Shown here piece after piece: positions 44,386-53,838 of a stretch of 64,000 nt of DNA. Below the pieces are notes generated by a model, which was not told where the DNA came from, did no database searches, and was given only the letters and a program-made list of their open reading frames with translations. Each line of letters starts with the position of its first letter. Within the stretch, counting starts at the first letter, position 1. This stretch comes from Viridibacillus sp050279675 (GTDB lineage: Bacteria; Bacillota; Bacilli; Bacillales_A; Planococcaceae). The stretch covers positions 62,001 through 126,000 of the forward strand of contig NZ_JBNNUK010000003.1 of the NCBI RefSeq assembly GCF_050279675.1, given 5' to 3'. The translations under genes and the position numbers were made by a program.

Positions 44386-44898
44386 TTATTTTTTTAATAT
44401 AGAAAAATTCTCTTGTGTAATGATTTCATTTGTTTCTGTTTTGAATGTGACTTGCCACTGTGTACCGTCAAAATCGATGATTGCGTAGCTCTTCTCTTTA
44501 CGTCCTCTAGGCATGCGAAGGCTTCCTGGGTTAACAAACAGTGTATCATCTATTAACTCTGCCCCTAGCACGTGTGAGTGGCCAAATAACACGAGGTTAG
44601 CACCTACTTCTGCCGCACGATATGAAAGTGGTAATAGAGTCAGTTTGACGTTGTATAAATGGCCGTGTGTCATATATATTTTTTGCCCATCTATTTTTTC
44701 AATAACGTCTTCAGGAAATTGTTTATCATGATCGCAATTCCCTCTTACTTTGTACATATTACGTAATTCATCAGCATTAAAAGATAGTTCGCTATCGCCG
44801 CAATGGAACACGGCATCGATATTCTGAACATTCGAAACGACTTGTTCTATAACGGCAGCGTCATTGTGGGTGTCACTCATTACTAGAATTCTCATCAT
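44386..44898 (-). CDS. ysnB: YfcE/MJ0936-type metallophosphoesterase (YsnB)
   Basis: A 170-residue calcineurin-like phosphodiesterase. Metal ligands are in VMSDTHND, HCGDSE, VRGNCDHD, MTHGH and FGHSHV. It follows rdgB by 3 bp in the rph-rdgB-ysnB order seen in B. subtilis. The physiological substrate is unknown. Confidence 0.9.
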   Translation of the reverse strand: MMRILVMSDTHNDAAVIEQVVSNVQNIDAVFHCGDSELSFNADELRNMYKVRGNCDHDKQFPEDVIEKIDGQKIYMTHGHLYNVKLTLLPLSYRAAEVGANLVLFGHSHVLGAELIDDTLFVNPGSLRMPRGRKEKSYAIIDFDGTQWQVTFKTETNEIITQENFSILKK

Positions 44899-44901
44899 TT
44901 A

Positions 44902-45504
44902 TCACTCCACTTCTGATACCCAAGTTGGCAATTGACCCGCTAATAGGCGAATGGCATTACCTCGGTGGGAAATGGCTCCTTTTTCAGCAGGTGTTAGCTC
45001 TGCCATAGCTTTGTTAAGTTGTGGAACAAAGAAGATTGGATCATAACCGAAACCATTTGTACCGCGTTTTTCTGTTAATATCAAGCCTTCGCAAGTACCA
45101 AAAACAGTTGTTGTTTCTTGATTTGGTCCCGCAATAGCCAGAGCACAACAAAAACGTGCAGTACGATCTTCTTCTTTTACGCCTTCAAGGTTTTTTAATG
45201 CTTTTTGCATATTTGCCTCATCATCATGATCGCCTGCATAACGTGCTGAGTAAACACCTGGTTCACCGTTTAATGCATCTATTTGTAGGCCACTATCATC
45301 AGCAATGACAATTTCACCAAGCAAGTTAGCTACTGTTTCTGCTTTTAGAATGGCGTTCTCTGCGAAAGTCGTTCCTGTTTCTTCGATTTCTAAATCAGGT
45401 GCTACATCAAATAATGTTACGACTTCAAAGTCTAAAGGACCAAAAATCGCTTCAAAATCCTTCGCTTTTCCTTTATTTTTCGTTGCGATTACGACTTGTT
45501 TCAT
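44902..45504 (-). CDS. rdgB: XTP/dITP diphosphatase (RdgB/HAM1)
   Basis: A 200-residue nucleotide-pool sanitising enzyme hydrolysing ITP, dITP and XTP. Signature: VIATKNKGKAKDF at the N-terminus, IADDSGLQIDALNGEPGVYS in the middle, and GTNGFGYDPIFF with SHRGNAI later. It overlaps rph by 4 bp. Confidence 0.95.
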   Translation of the reverse strand: MKQVVIATKNKGKAKDFEAIFGPLDFEVVTLFDVAPDLEIEETGTTFAENAILKAETVANLLGEIVIADDSGLQIDALNGEPGVYSARYAGDHDDEANMQKALKNLEGVKEEDRTARFCCALAIAGPNQETTTVFGTCEGLILTEKRGTNGFGYDPIFFVPQLNKAMAELTPAEKGAISHRGNAIRLLAGQLPTWVSEVE

Positions 45505-46262
45505 TTTATCGCCTCCATATTACGTTCAATGCGTAGTGCTACTTCACCTAACACTTCTTTTTGAGCATTGATTAATTGTTGAACACCTAATTCGCCTAAT
45601 GCTAAAAGCTCATTCAATTGTTCACGAGTGAATGTAGATTCTTCACCAGTACCTTGTAGCTCCACAAATTGTCCTTTACCTGTTTGAACAATATTCATAT
45701 CCACTTCTGCTGCTGAGTCTTCAAGGTAATTTAAATCTAAAATAGCTCCCTCTTCTGCTGCGATACCTACACTTGTTGCTGCTAGGAAGTCTTTTAATGG
45801 GTAGTGCGTAATTTTACCCGCGTCTTGAAGTTTCGCCACTGCATCTGCCATTGCTACAAACGCACCTGTAATAGAAGCTGTACGCGTGCCTCCATCTGCT
45901 TGAATGACATCGCAGTCGATCCAAATCGTTCTTTCTCCAAGTTTTTCTAAATCTACAACTGCGCGTAAAGCTCGTCCAATTAAACGTTGGATTTCCATTG
46001 TACGACCGCCGATTTTACCTGCTGATGCTTCGCGACGAGTTCGTGATTCAGTTGCTCTTGGTAACATTGAATACTCTGCTGTTACCCAACCTTTTCCTTC
46101 TCCGCGCATAAATGGTGGTACTTTTTCTTCAATCGTTGCGTTACAAATGACTTTCGTATTCCCCACTGTTATTAAAACAGAACCTTCTGGGTGCATTAAA
46201 TAGTCCTTGTCCATTTGAATCGGTCTTAGCTCGTCTTTTTCACGTTCATCATTTCTTGTCAT
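45501..46262 (-). CDS. rph: Ribonuclease PH
   Basis: A 253-residue phosphorolytic 3'-5' exonuclease that trims tRNA 3' ends. Family segments: GSVLITVGNTKVICNATIEE, GWVTAEYSMLPRAT, IQRLIGRALRAVVDL and DCDVIQADGGTRTASITGA. First gene of rph-rdgB-ysnB, directly after the racE terminator. Confidence 0.96.
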   Translation of the reverse strand: MTRNDEREKDELRPIQMDKDYLMHPEGSVLITVGNTKVICNATIEEKVPPFMRGEGKGWVTAEYSMLPRATESRTRREASAGKIGGRTMEIQRLIGRALRAVVDLEKLGERTIWIDCDVIQADGGTRTASITGAFVAMADAVAKLQDAGKITHYPLKDFLAATSVGIAAEEGAILDLNYLEDSAAEVDMNIVQTGKGQFVELQGTGEESTFTREQLNELLALGELGVQQLINAQKEVLGEVALRIERNMEAIK

Positions 46263-46302
46263 GATATACCTCCATTTAAGTTGTTTTTATTCATAGTAAA
46301 AC

Positions 46303-46325
46303 CCCGAAATGTCCATCATTTCGGG
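46303..46325 (-). terminator. racE terminator
   Basis: CCCGAAAT pairs with ATTTCGGG, followed by GTTTTAC on the minus strand. Confidence 0.75.
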
Positions 46326-46350
46326 CTTTTACTAATGATTATTTACGCTA

Positions 46351-47151
46351 TTACTTTTTTAAAGTAATTCTTTTCACTTGTATCTTTTGAAGTGGTAACC
46401 ATTTGTTCGCAATTAATTGGAACATCGGCACCGAGCCCGTCGTAAAGAAGCGGTGCTCGGGTGCTAATTGTTCCATTCTTGCTAAATGATGATAACTCAG
46501 TAGATCTTTGACGTCCTTAGCTGTTTCTTCTGCCGAAGACACAACTTTAACGTGTTCACCTACAGTCTGTTCAATATTCCGCTGAATAAGTGGATAATGT
46601 GTACAGCCTAAAATAACCGTATCAAAACTTGTTTGATGTAATGGTTGTAAACTTTCTTTTACTAACTGGTCAGCAAATTCCCCTTCGTACTCGCCACTTT
46701 CCACTAAAGGAACAAATGACGGGCAAGCTAGTGATGTTACTCTACTAGATGACGAAAGTGAATAGAGCGCCTCATCATACGCACCACTCTTCACTGTACC
46801 CTCTGTACCAAGGACTACAATGTCATGGCTTTTCGTCGCTTTAATCGCCGCTCTAGCACCTGCGTTAATAACACCGATAACCGGGAAAGGACATTTCTTT
46901 TGCAAGCTTTCTAAAGCAACTGCAGTTGCGGTGTTGCAAGCAATGACAAGCATTTTAATATTCATTTTCGACAATGCGTCCGCCATTTGCCATGTAAAGG
47001 TTCTCACTTGTTCTTGTGAACGTGGTCCATACGGGCATCTTGCTGTATCACCAATATAATATATGGATTCGTTCGGTAGTAATCGTAGCATTTCTTTTAC
47101 AACGGTTAGTCCACCAACACCTGAATCAATCACTCCGATGGGAGCATTCAC
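46351..47151 (-). CDS. racE: Glutamate racemase
   Basis: A 266-residue cofactor-independent racemase making D-glutamate for peptidoglycan. The two catalytic Cys are in VIACNTATAVAL (near 73) and LGCTHYPLI (near 185); GVIDSGVGGLTV is the N-terminal signature. Start is GTG after GAGGCGG. It follows the MarR gene by 10 bp. The B. subtilis neighbour gerM is absent. Confidence 0.96.
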   Translation of the reverse strand: MNAPIGVIDSGVGGLTVVKEMLRLLPNESIYYIGDTARCPYGPRSQEQVRTFTWQMADALSKMNIKMLVIACNTATAVALESLQKKCPFPVIGVINAGARAAIKATKSHDIVVLGTEGTVKSGAYDEALYSLSSSSRVTSLACPSFVPLVESGEYEGEFADQLVKESLQPLHQTSFDTVILGCTHYPLIQRNIEQTVGEHVKVVSSAEETAKDVKDLLSYHHLARMEQLAPEHRFFTTGSVPMFQLIANKWLPLQKIQVKRITLKK

Positions 47152-47161
47152 GTTAACCGCC

Positions 47162-47620
47162 TCAATCCTGGTTCATTTCGTTATATAGTTTGTGTAATAA
47201 TCTTGAAAATTCTAGTACTTCTGTTTCACTAAAATCTGTTACGATGTCGTTTAAGTATTTTTGACGTTTTACAATCACTTCTTCAATTATACGTTCGCCT
47301 TCTTCTAATAGATGGATTCGAACAACTCGACGATCCTCATTGTCACGTATACGTTTAACAAGCGCATTTTTTTCCATGCGATCGACTAAATCAGTCGTCG
47401 TGCTAAACGCTAAATACATTTTATTTGATAAATCTCCAATTGTCATGTCACCAATCTCATGAAGCCATTGTAACGCAATGAATTGCGGAGGTGTAATTGT
47501 ATAGTTACTTAATATCTCTCGACCCTTCTGCTTAATTAATGCCGAAATATGTCGAAGCTCTTTTTCCAAAAATGCTACTTGTTCAGCATCATGTGTGGAC
47601 TTTGGATCTTGATTTGTCAT
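47162..47620 (-). CDS. MarR-family regulator (YsmB-like)
   Basis: A 152-residue winged-helix regulator. DNA-binding part about 50-115: MTIGDLSNKMYLAFSTTTDL, then VDRMEKNALVKRIRDNEDRR. I chose ATG 47620 (MTNQDPK), since the GTG at 47632 would overlap the GAGGAG ribosome site. It lies between gerE and racE, as ysmB does in B. subtilis. Target genes are unknown. Confidence 0.86.
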   Translation of the reverse strand: MTNQDPKSTHDAEQVAFLEKELRHISALIKQKGREILSNYTITPPQFIALQWLHEIGDMTIGDLSNKMYLAFSTTTDLVDRMEKNALVKRIRDNEDRRVVRIHLLEEGERIIEEVIVKRQKYLNDIVTDFSETEVLEFSRLLHKLYNEMNQD

Positions 47621-47695
47621 GTGAACCTTCACTCCTCAAAAGGATTACTTATCCCTATATTGTGAAGTGTTTTGACGAAAATGGCAAGAGCACAA

Positions 47696-47917
47696 TCATC
47701 CTAAAGACAATTCTCCTAGACGAAGAAGCTCTATCATCGCTTGTGCACGGCCTGACACACCGAGTTTCTGGATAGTATTGGAAATATGATTGCGCACAGT
47801 TTTTTCACTGATGTGAAGTTGTGTGGCTATTTCCTTTGTCGAAAAGTCTTTTACAAGTAATTGAAAAATTTCCCGTTCACGCTTTGTTAACAATGAACGA
47901 TGATGTGAATGACTCAT
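47696..47917 (-). CDS. gerE: GerE, LuxR-type regulator of late spore coat genes
   Basis: A 73-residue protein that is one LuxR-type helix-turn-helix (LTKREREIFQLLVKDFSTKE; ISEKTVRNHISNTIQKLGVS). B. subtilis GerE is 74 residues and acts in the mother cell with sigma-K. I chose ATG 47917 (MSHSHHRSLLTK); GGAGG lies 10 nt upstream, and a GTG one codon earlier is an alternative. Gene order ysmA-gerE-ysmB-racE is conserved. Confidence 0.93.
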   Translation of the reverse strand: MSHSHHRSLLTKREREIFQLLVKDFSTKEIATQLHISEKTVRNHISNTIQKLGVSGRAQAMIELLRLGELSLG

Positions 47918-47992
47918 CACACGCGGCCCTCCAATCCCCTCTTCCATGTAGCGTATGTCGGAAGTAGCAAAGCGGTGACGGCTATTCAAATT

Positions 47993-48436
47993 TTAAACTT
48001 GAACACTTTGTAATTGTGATTCATTCCATCTTATAGACTTACCAGTTTGACGGTTCATTTGCACAATGGTTCCGCGTCCTGTAAAGCACATCTCTTCCTT
48101 ATTATTGATTGCTAAATAATGTAGATCCAATGATGAGTTACCAATATTATCTATTTTAACGAAAATATTCAATTTCTCCTCAAAGTACACTTGCCTCACA
48201 TAATCACATTGAATATCTGCCACAACAGGAATAGCTTCTTCATCTTCTTGCATCCATTTCCCCATAAAACCAAGATACTTTAAAAATTCGATTCTTGCAT
48301 ATTCAAAATATGTGATTGGTACTGTATTATTCATATGTCCAAACATATCAGTCTCTGAAAACCTTACTTGCACAGGTACTGAAAATGAAAACCCCTTTTT
48401 CCATTCTCCCATATTACTAATGTATGATGATTGCAT
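47993..48436 (-). CDS. ysmA: Acyl-CoA thioesterase, hot-dog fold (YsmA)
   Basis: A 147-residue protein of the 4-hydroxybenzoyl-CoA thioesterase type. The active-site pattern is RFSETDMFGHMNNTVPITYFE (Asp-x-x-Gly-His-x-Asn). I chose ATG 48436 (MQSSYISNMG) because AAGGGGGAAA lies upstream. It sits between sdhB and gerE as in B. subtilis. The substrate is unknown. Confidence 0.85.
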   Translation of the reverse strand: MQSSYISNMGEWKKGFSFSVPVQVRFSETDMFGHMNNTVPITYFEYARIEFLKYLGFMGKWMQEDEEAIPVVADIQCDYVRQVYFEEKLNIFVKIDNIGNSSLDLHYLAINNKEEMCFTGRGTIVQMNRQTGKSIRWNESQLQSVQV

Positions 48437-48531
48437 GGTATTTCCCCCTTTGAAAAATGAACAGTTATTCATTTAATTATAACAGAAACTGCCAATAACA
48501 AACACGCACAAATATTCTATAAATAACACAA

Positions 48532-48563
48532 AAACAGCTTCACACAAAAGTGTGAAGCTGTTT
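48532..48563 (-). terminator. sdhCAB terminator
   Basis: AAACAGCTTCACAC and GTGTGAAGCTGTTT form a perfect 14-bp stem with a 4-nt loop. Confidence 0.88.
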
Positions 48564-48598
48564 TAAAAGTTTCTAATCTGTTACTTTTCAATAATAGA

Positions 48599-49375
48599 TT
48601 AGTCAACCATATGGTCAGAACCAAAGAAGTTTTTAAACATTTGTACTGTAGTAGCACGGTTCAAAGATGCGATAGAAGTAGTCAAAGGAATACCTTTTGG
48701 ACATGCAACTACACAGTTTTGAGAGTTACCACAGTTAGCAAGACCGCCTTCGCCCATGATTGCAGCTAGACGTTCGTCTTTGTTCATTGCACCTGTTGGG
48801 TGAGCATTAAATAAACGTACTTGTGAAAGTGGAGCTGGTCCCATGAAATCAGAATGAGTATTCACGTTAGGACATGCTTCAAGACAAACACCACAAGTCA
48901 TACATTTAGATAATTCATAAGCCCATTCACGTTTGCGTTCTGGCATACGTGGACCTTCACCAAGATCATAAGAACCATCGATTGGAACCCATGCTTTCAC
49001 TTTTTTAAGTGAATCGAACATGCGGCTACGGTCGATTTGTAGGTCACGAACGACAGGGAAAGTGCTCATTGGTTGTAATTTAATAGGTTGTTCTAGTTGG
49101 TCAACTAACGCTGAACATGATTGACGAGGACGACCGTTAATAACCATTGAACATGCTCCACAAACTTCTTCAAGGCAGTTCATGTCCCATGAAACTGGAG
49201 ATGTATTTTTACCATCAGCAGTTACTGGATTACGTTGAATTTCCATTAATATAGAAATTACGTTCATACCATGACGGTAAGGTACGTTGAATTTTTCCCA
49301 ATATGGTTGTGAATCCGTTGTATCTTGACGTTCAATCTCTACAGTAATATATTTCGTTTCAACTGCTTGTCCCAT
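48599..49375 (-). CDS. sdhB: Succinate dehydrogenase iron-sulfur subunit
   Basis: A 258-residue subunit with three clusters: [2Fe-2S] ligands in CLEEVCGACSMVINGRPRQSC's Cys set (residues about 66-86), and Cys groups CMTCGVCLEACP and CGNSQNCVVACPKG for [4Fe-4S] and [3Fe-4S]. It passes electrons from SdhA to SdhC on the inner face of the membrane. Last gene of sdhCAB. Confidence 0.97.
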   Translation of the reverse strand: MGQAVETKYITVEIERQDTTDSQPYWEKFNVPYRHGMNVISILMEIQRNPVTADGKNTSPVSWDMNCLEEVCGACSMVINGRPRQSCSALVDQLEQPIKLQPMSTFPVVRDLQIDRSRMFDSLKKVKAWVPIDGSYDLGEGPRMPERKREWAYELSKCMTCGVCLEACPNVNTHSDFMGPAPLSQVRLFNAHPTGAMNKDERLAAIMGEGGLANCGNSQNCVVACPKGIPLTTSIASLNRATTVQMFKNFFGSDHMVD

Positions 49376-49377
49376 GA

Positions 49378-51135
49378 TTATTTATCCCCTTTCTTTGCAG
49401 AATAGTCACGTTTACGTGGTGGAATTAACGAAACATCAACTTCTTCGTAGCTTAGTTTAGGCTCAGTAGAAGGTGTGAATTCCGCGATAGTCGTTTTCAA
49501 GAAGTTTTCATCATCACGTTCTGGGAAGTCTGGTTTATAGTGTGCTCCACGACTTTCATCACGATTTAACGCACCTAAAGTAATAACACGAGCAAGAGCC
49601 ATCATGTTTTTCAACTGACGAGTGAATTGTACACCTTGGTTACTCCATTTAGCAGTATCGTTAATGTTGATGTTGTTATAACGTTCTTGTAATTCCATGA
49701 TTTTATTGTCTGTTGCTCTTAATTTATCATTGTAACGTACAACAGTAGCGTTTGCTGTCATCCATTCACCAAGTTCTTTGTGAAGTAAATAAGCATTTTC
49801 GTTACCATCTAATTTCAATGTATCATCCCATTTTTGCTGTTCTTCAGCAACTGCGGAATCGTAGATTGAAGAAGGAAGATCTTCAACATGTTTTTCAAGT
49901 CCTTTGATGTAATTAACAGCGTTTGGACCTGCAATACTACCACCATAAATAGCTGATAGTAATGAGTTAGCCCCTAGACGGTTACCACCGTGTTGAGAGT
50001 AATCACATTCACCTGCAGCAAATAGACCTGGAATAGTTGTATGTTGATCGTAATCGACCCAAAGACCGCCCATAGAATAATGAACCGCTGGGAAGATCTT
50101 CATAGGTACTTTATGTGGATCGTCACCTACGAATTTTTGGTAGATTTCAATAATACCACCAAGCTTAATGTCAAGTTCATGTGGATCTTTGTGAGAAAGA
50201 TCTAGATAAACAACGTTTTCACCGTTAACACCAAGTTTTTGGTTAATACAAACGTCAAAGATTTCACGTGTTGCAATATCACGTGGCACTAAGTTACCGT
50301 ATGCAGGATATTTTTCTTCTAAGAAGTACCAAGGTTTACCGTCTTTGTAAGTCCAAATACGGCCACCTTCACCACGTGCAGATTCTGACATTAGACGAAG
50401 TTTATCGTCACCTGGAATTGCTGTTGGGTGAATTTGGATGAACTCACCGTTCGCGTATTTAGCACCTTGTTGGTAAACGATAGATGCTGCCGAACCAGTG
50501 TTAATCATTGAGTTTGTTGATTTACCGAAGATAATACCAGGACCACCACTTGCCATGATCACTGCGTCAGAACGGAATGCTTTGATTTCGTGAGTTGTAA
50601 GGTTTTGTGCTTTAATCCCTTTACATACGCCTTCGTCATCAAGAACTAGTCCTAAGAATTCCCAACCTTCGTATTTTGTTACTAAGCCTTCTACTTCCCA
50701 TTTACGAACTTGTTCGTCTAGAGCGTATAGAAGTTGTTGTCCTGTTGTCGCACCAGCAAATGCTGTACGGTGCATTAATGTACCACCGAAACGACGGAAA
50801 TCTAATAAACCTTCTGGTGTACGGTTGAACATTACACCCATACGGTCGAATAAATGGATGATTCCTGGTGCCGCATCAGCCATTGCTTTTACTGGTGGTT
50901 GGTTCGCTAAGAAGTCCCCGCCATAAACAGTATCATCAAAGTGGACCCATGGAGAATCCCCTTCACCTTTTGTATTAACAGCACCGTTGATTCCGCCCTG
51001 TGCACATACAGAGTGTGAGCGTTTTACTGGTACTAATGAGAATAATTCAACTTCTGTGCCCATTTCGGCTGCTTTCATAGCAGCCATTAGACCAGCAAGA
51101 CCGCCGCCAACGACTATCAATTTGCTTTTAGCCAT
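49378..51135 (-). CDS. sdhA: Succinate dehydrogenase flavoprotein subunit
   Basis: A 585-residue FAD enzyme oxidising succinate to fumarate. N-terminal dinucleotide fold VVGGGLAGLMAAMKA, the FAD-linking region SHSVCAQGGINGAV, and the active-site segment HRTAFAGATTGQQLL. ATG 51135 (MAKSKLIVVGG) gives a length close to the B. subtilis protein; a GTG at 51147 overlaps the ribosome site. It lies between sdhC and sdhB. Confidence 0.97.
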   Translation of the reverse strand: MAKSKLIVVGGGLAGLMAAMKAAEMGTEVELFSLVPVKRSHSVCAQGGINGAVNTKGEGDSPWVHFDDTVYGGDFLANQPPVKAMADAAPGIIHLFDRMGVMFNRTPEGLLDFRRFGGTLMHRTAFAGATTGQQLLYALDEQVRKWEVEGLVTKYEGWEFLGLVLDDEGVCKGIKAQNLTTHEIKAFRSDAVIMASGGPGIIFGKSTNSMINTGSAASIVYQQGAKYANGEFIQIHPTAIPGDDKLRLMSESARGEGGRIWTYKDGKPWYFLEEKYPAYGNLVPRDIATREIFDVCINQKLGVNGENVVYLDLSHKDPHELDIKLGGIIEIYQKFVGDDPHKVPMKIFPAVHYSMGGLWVDYDQHTTIPGLFAAGECDYSQHGGNRLGANSLLSAIYGGSIAGPNAVNYIKGLEKHVEDLPSSIYDSAVAEEQQKWDDTLKLDGNENAYLLHKELGEWMTANATVVRYNDKLRATDNKIMELQERYNNININDTAKWSNQGVQFTRQLKNMMALARVITLGALNRDESRGAHYKPDFPERDDENFLKTTIAEFTPSTEPKLSYEEVDVSLIPPRKRDYSAKKGDK

Positions 51136-51197
51136 GATATTTCTCACTCCTCTTTCAATTAGTAATCAAGCGCTTACATGATTTTAAGTGCACTGTC

Positions 51198-51806
51198 TTA
51201 TACGAATGCAAGTAAAGCCGATACGCCGACTACAGATAACACTAAGAAAATTACAATTGTAACATATGTTGCGATTTTTTGAGATTTTGGAGATTGAGTA
51301 ATTCCCCAGCTTACTAGGAATGCCCAAACACCATTAGCTAAGTGGAAAGTTGCTGAAATAATACCAGCGATATAGAATGCTACCATCCAAGGATTAGATA
51401 GAACATCTGCCATCATGTTGTAATCAACTTCAGTTCCAAGTGCTTTTTGGATACGAGTTTGGAAAATATGCCAAGCGATAAACACAACTAGGAATACTCC
51501 TGTGAAACGTTGCAATACGTACATCCAGTTACGGAAAGTGCCAAAACGTTTAGTGTTTGGTTGTCCAGTGAAGGCTATGTACACACCATAAAAAGCATGG
51601 AACATTAATGGAATGTAAATTATAATCCATTCTAGAGCCCATAAGAATGGGAGTTTCCCCATAAATTCACTTGCTGTGTTAAATGATTCTGCACCTTGTG
51701 TTGCTGTAAAGTTAATAAACAAGTGTTGCGTCACGAACAGTCCAACTGGAATAATTCCAAGAAGTGAATGCAGTCGACGCCAATAAAACTCTCGATCTTT
51801 CGACAA
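51198..51806 (-). CDS. sdhC: Succinate dehydrogenase cytochrome b558 subunit
   Basis: A 202-residue membrane anchor with five helices. Haem-ligand histidines are likely among RRLHSLLG, VTQHLFIN, MFHAFYG, IAWHIFQT and ATFHLANG. I chose the TTG at 51806 (LSKDREFYWRRLHS): AAGGGGGG lies about 8 nt upstream and the length equals B. subtilis SdhC. The upstream gap of 272 bp to yslB should contain the sdh promoter. Confidence 0.94.
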   Translation of the reverse strand: MSKDREFYWRRLHSLLGIIPVGLFVTQHLFINFTATQGAESFNTASEFMGKLPFLWALEWIIIYIPLMFHAFYGVYIAFTGQPNTKRFGTFRNWMYVLQRFTGVFLVVFIAWHIFQTRIQKALGTEVDYNMMADVLSNPWMVAFYIAGIISATFHLANGVWAFLVSWGITQSPKSQKIATYVTIVIFLVLSVVGVSALLAFV

Positions 51807-52078
51807 AACTGTTGCCCCCCTTAATACTGAAAATAGACAGACGAACAACTACCAACGCTTTCCAACGCGGTATCCATTGACTGCATATTTCATCATGGTA
51901 CAATATTATGACATGTTCATTGTACTCTCATCATCGCAGAGCGTCAAGGTAACTGGCACTATTTCTAGATACCTTTAAATCATGCTTTTTTCTCGTAAAT
52001 ACATAGATATTCTACCAGAAATCGCTATTCTCTAACTCTGACAAAAATTAGACAAAATTAAATGAAAGAAGGCCAATC

Positions 52079-52492
52079 ATGTCATCTACTAATACTCAAA
52101 ACTTCCCATTATTTGGTTACGAACTAATCAGAGATCACGTTCTCTCGTCTGTTCTCGGAAAAAACGAGGAAGATATCCTATATTGGTGCGGCAAAGAGTT
52201 AGCCCGCAAGTTTCCTTTATACAGCATGGAAGAAGCTGTTTCATTTTTCCAAGAAGCCGGATGGGGAGAACTTTCTATAGAAAAACAATCGAAAGATGAA
52301 ACGTTTTATACTCTCACTGGAGATCCTGAGGCTATGCAATTAGACCAACGCTGCTTCCGTCTTGAAAGTGGCTTCCTAGCAGCTCAGCAAGAGAAAATCA
52401 GTGGTTTTTTAACAGAATGCTACGACGAAAAGAAAGCAAAACGTGGGCTTGTACGATTCCATGTTAAATGGGATTTAAAAGACAAACTATAG
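52079..52492 (+). CDS. yslB: YslB-like DUF2507 protein
   Basis: A 137-residue soluble protein with the V4R-like pattern of the YslB family (FPLFGYELIRDHVLSSVLG; ILYWCGKELARKFPL; FRLESGFLAAQ). The function is not known. It is the only plus-strand gene in this part and sits between lysC and sdhC as in B. subtilis. GAAAGAAGG precedes the ATG. Confidence 0.88.
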   Translation: MSSTNTQNFPLFGYELIRDHVLSSVLGKNEEDILYWCGKELARKFPLYSMEEAVSFFQEAGWGELSIEKQSKDETFYTLTGDPEAMQLDQRCFRLESGFLAAQQEKISGFLTECYDEKKAKRGLVRFHVKWDLKDKL

Positions 52493-52494
52493 TA

Positions 52495-52537
52495 AGAAGC
52501 TGACTAAATATCTGTTTAAGATGGCTAGTCAGCTTCT
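52495..52537. terminator. Shared terminator of yslB and lysC
   Basis: AGAAGCTGACTA and TAGTCAGCTTCT form a 12-bp stem between the two convergent genes, followed by a T-rich tract on the plus strand. Confidence 0.82.
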
Positions 52538-52552
52538 ATTTATTTTATATGA

Positions 52553-53785
52553 TTAAATTTGAATTGCTAGACTAGCTGCCAATTCAAATTCATCATGTAA
52601 TGCATTTGCAGTTAACAACATCGATTCTTGTGGAATGACAACAGAAATTTTAATTTCAGAAGTACTTACCATTTTTAATGTAATGTTTTCTTTATGTAAG
52701 CGATCGAACATTTTTGCGGCTACGCCAGGATTAGATACCATACCAGAACCTACAATCGATACTTTAGCTACGTCCTCTTCATAATTCACATGACAATAAC
52801 CAATTTTAGATTTATTTGCTTCTAATACTCGAGCGGTATCTGCTAAATTTTCTTTCGTAATAGTAAATGATACTGAAGGCTCTACCCCTTCGAGTATAGT
52901 TTGAACGATAATATCCACATTTATATGGTTATCAGCTAAAACTGTGAAAATATTGACTAAAGAACCTTTATAATTCCCCTCATAACCTACAGTTACACGA
53001 ACAATATCTGACATAAACGCTACTCCACGTACAACTAAATCTTTTTCCACTTCAACTTCCTCCTTCATAATTGTTCCTTCATCTTCTACATAACTAGAGC
53101 GAACTGCTAATGGGATATTATAGTTTTTTGCAAACTCTACGGCACGTGGATGTAAGACACCTGCTCCTAAATTTGCTAATTCTAACATTTCATCATATGA
53201 CAGTTCTTGTAGTTTGCGAGCTTTTGGAACATAACGTGGATCTGAAGTGTATACACCATCAACATCTGTATAAATATCACAGCGCTCAGCACCCAATGCT
53301 GCGGCTAAAGCAACTGCTGTTGTATCTGATCCTCCGCGACCTAGAGTTGTAATATTGTTATTACTATCGATTCCTTGGAAACCTGCAACTACCGCAACCT
53401 GGCCTTTATCCAATGCTTTTTGCACATTTTCAGATTGGATTTCAACAATACGGGAATCACTTGGAATCCCTTCCGTTAAGATACCTGCTTGCCATCCAGT
53501 GAAAGACTGCGCTGATAACCCTAAGCTTTGCAATGCAATCGTTAATAAAGAGATAGTCACCTGCTCACCAGTTGTTAAGAGCGTATCCATTTCACGCTTC
53601 GATGGATTTGGCATAATTTCATGTGCCATCCCTACTAATTTATCTGTCGTTTTACCCATTGCTGAAACAACAACGACAATGTCATAACCCTTTTCTTTCT
53701 CTTTCTGAATGCGCTCTGCCACATGCAATACGCGTTCAATCGTTGCAACTGATGTACCACCAAATTTAAAAACTAAACAACTCAC
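52553..53785 (-). CDS. lysC: Lysine-sensitive aspartokinase II
   Basis: A 410-residue enzyme phosphorylating aspartate, the first step to lysine, diaminopimelate, threonine and methionine. The kinase motif FKFGGTSVA lies at 6-14; two ACT domains occupy about 265-405. Start is GTG after GGGAGAGG. Like B. subtilis lysC, it has an in-frame internal start (ATG 53014, Met258) preceded by GGAG 8 nt upstream, which could yield a separate beta subunit. A lysine riboswitch controls it. Confidence 0.96.
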   Translation of the reverse strand: MSCLVFKFGGTSVATIERVLHVAERIQKEKEKGYDIVVVVSAMGKTTDKLVGMAHEIMPNPSKREMDTLLTTGEQVTISLLTIALQSLGLSAQSFTGWQAGILTEGIPSDSRIVEIQSENVQKALDKGQVAVVAGFQGIDSNNNITTLGRGGSDTTAVALAAALGAERCDIYTDVDGVYTSDPRYVPKARKLQELSYDEMLELANLGAGVLHPRAVEFAKNYNIPLAVRSSYVEDEGTIMKEEVEVEKDLVVRGVAFMSDIVRVTVGYEGNYKGSLVNIFTVLADNHINVDIIVQTILEGVEPSVSFTITKENLADTARVLEANKSKIGYCHVNYEEDVAKVSIVGSGMVSNPGVAAKMFDRLHKENITLKMVSTSEIKISVVIPQESMLLTANALHDEFELAASLAIQI

Positions 53786-53838
53786 CCATAACCTCTCCCT
53801 TATTTGTTATGACGACCGTATTCACAATGACATCTTAT

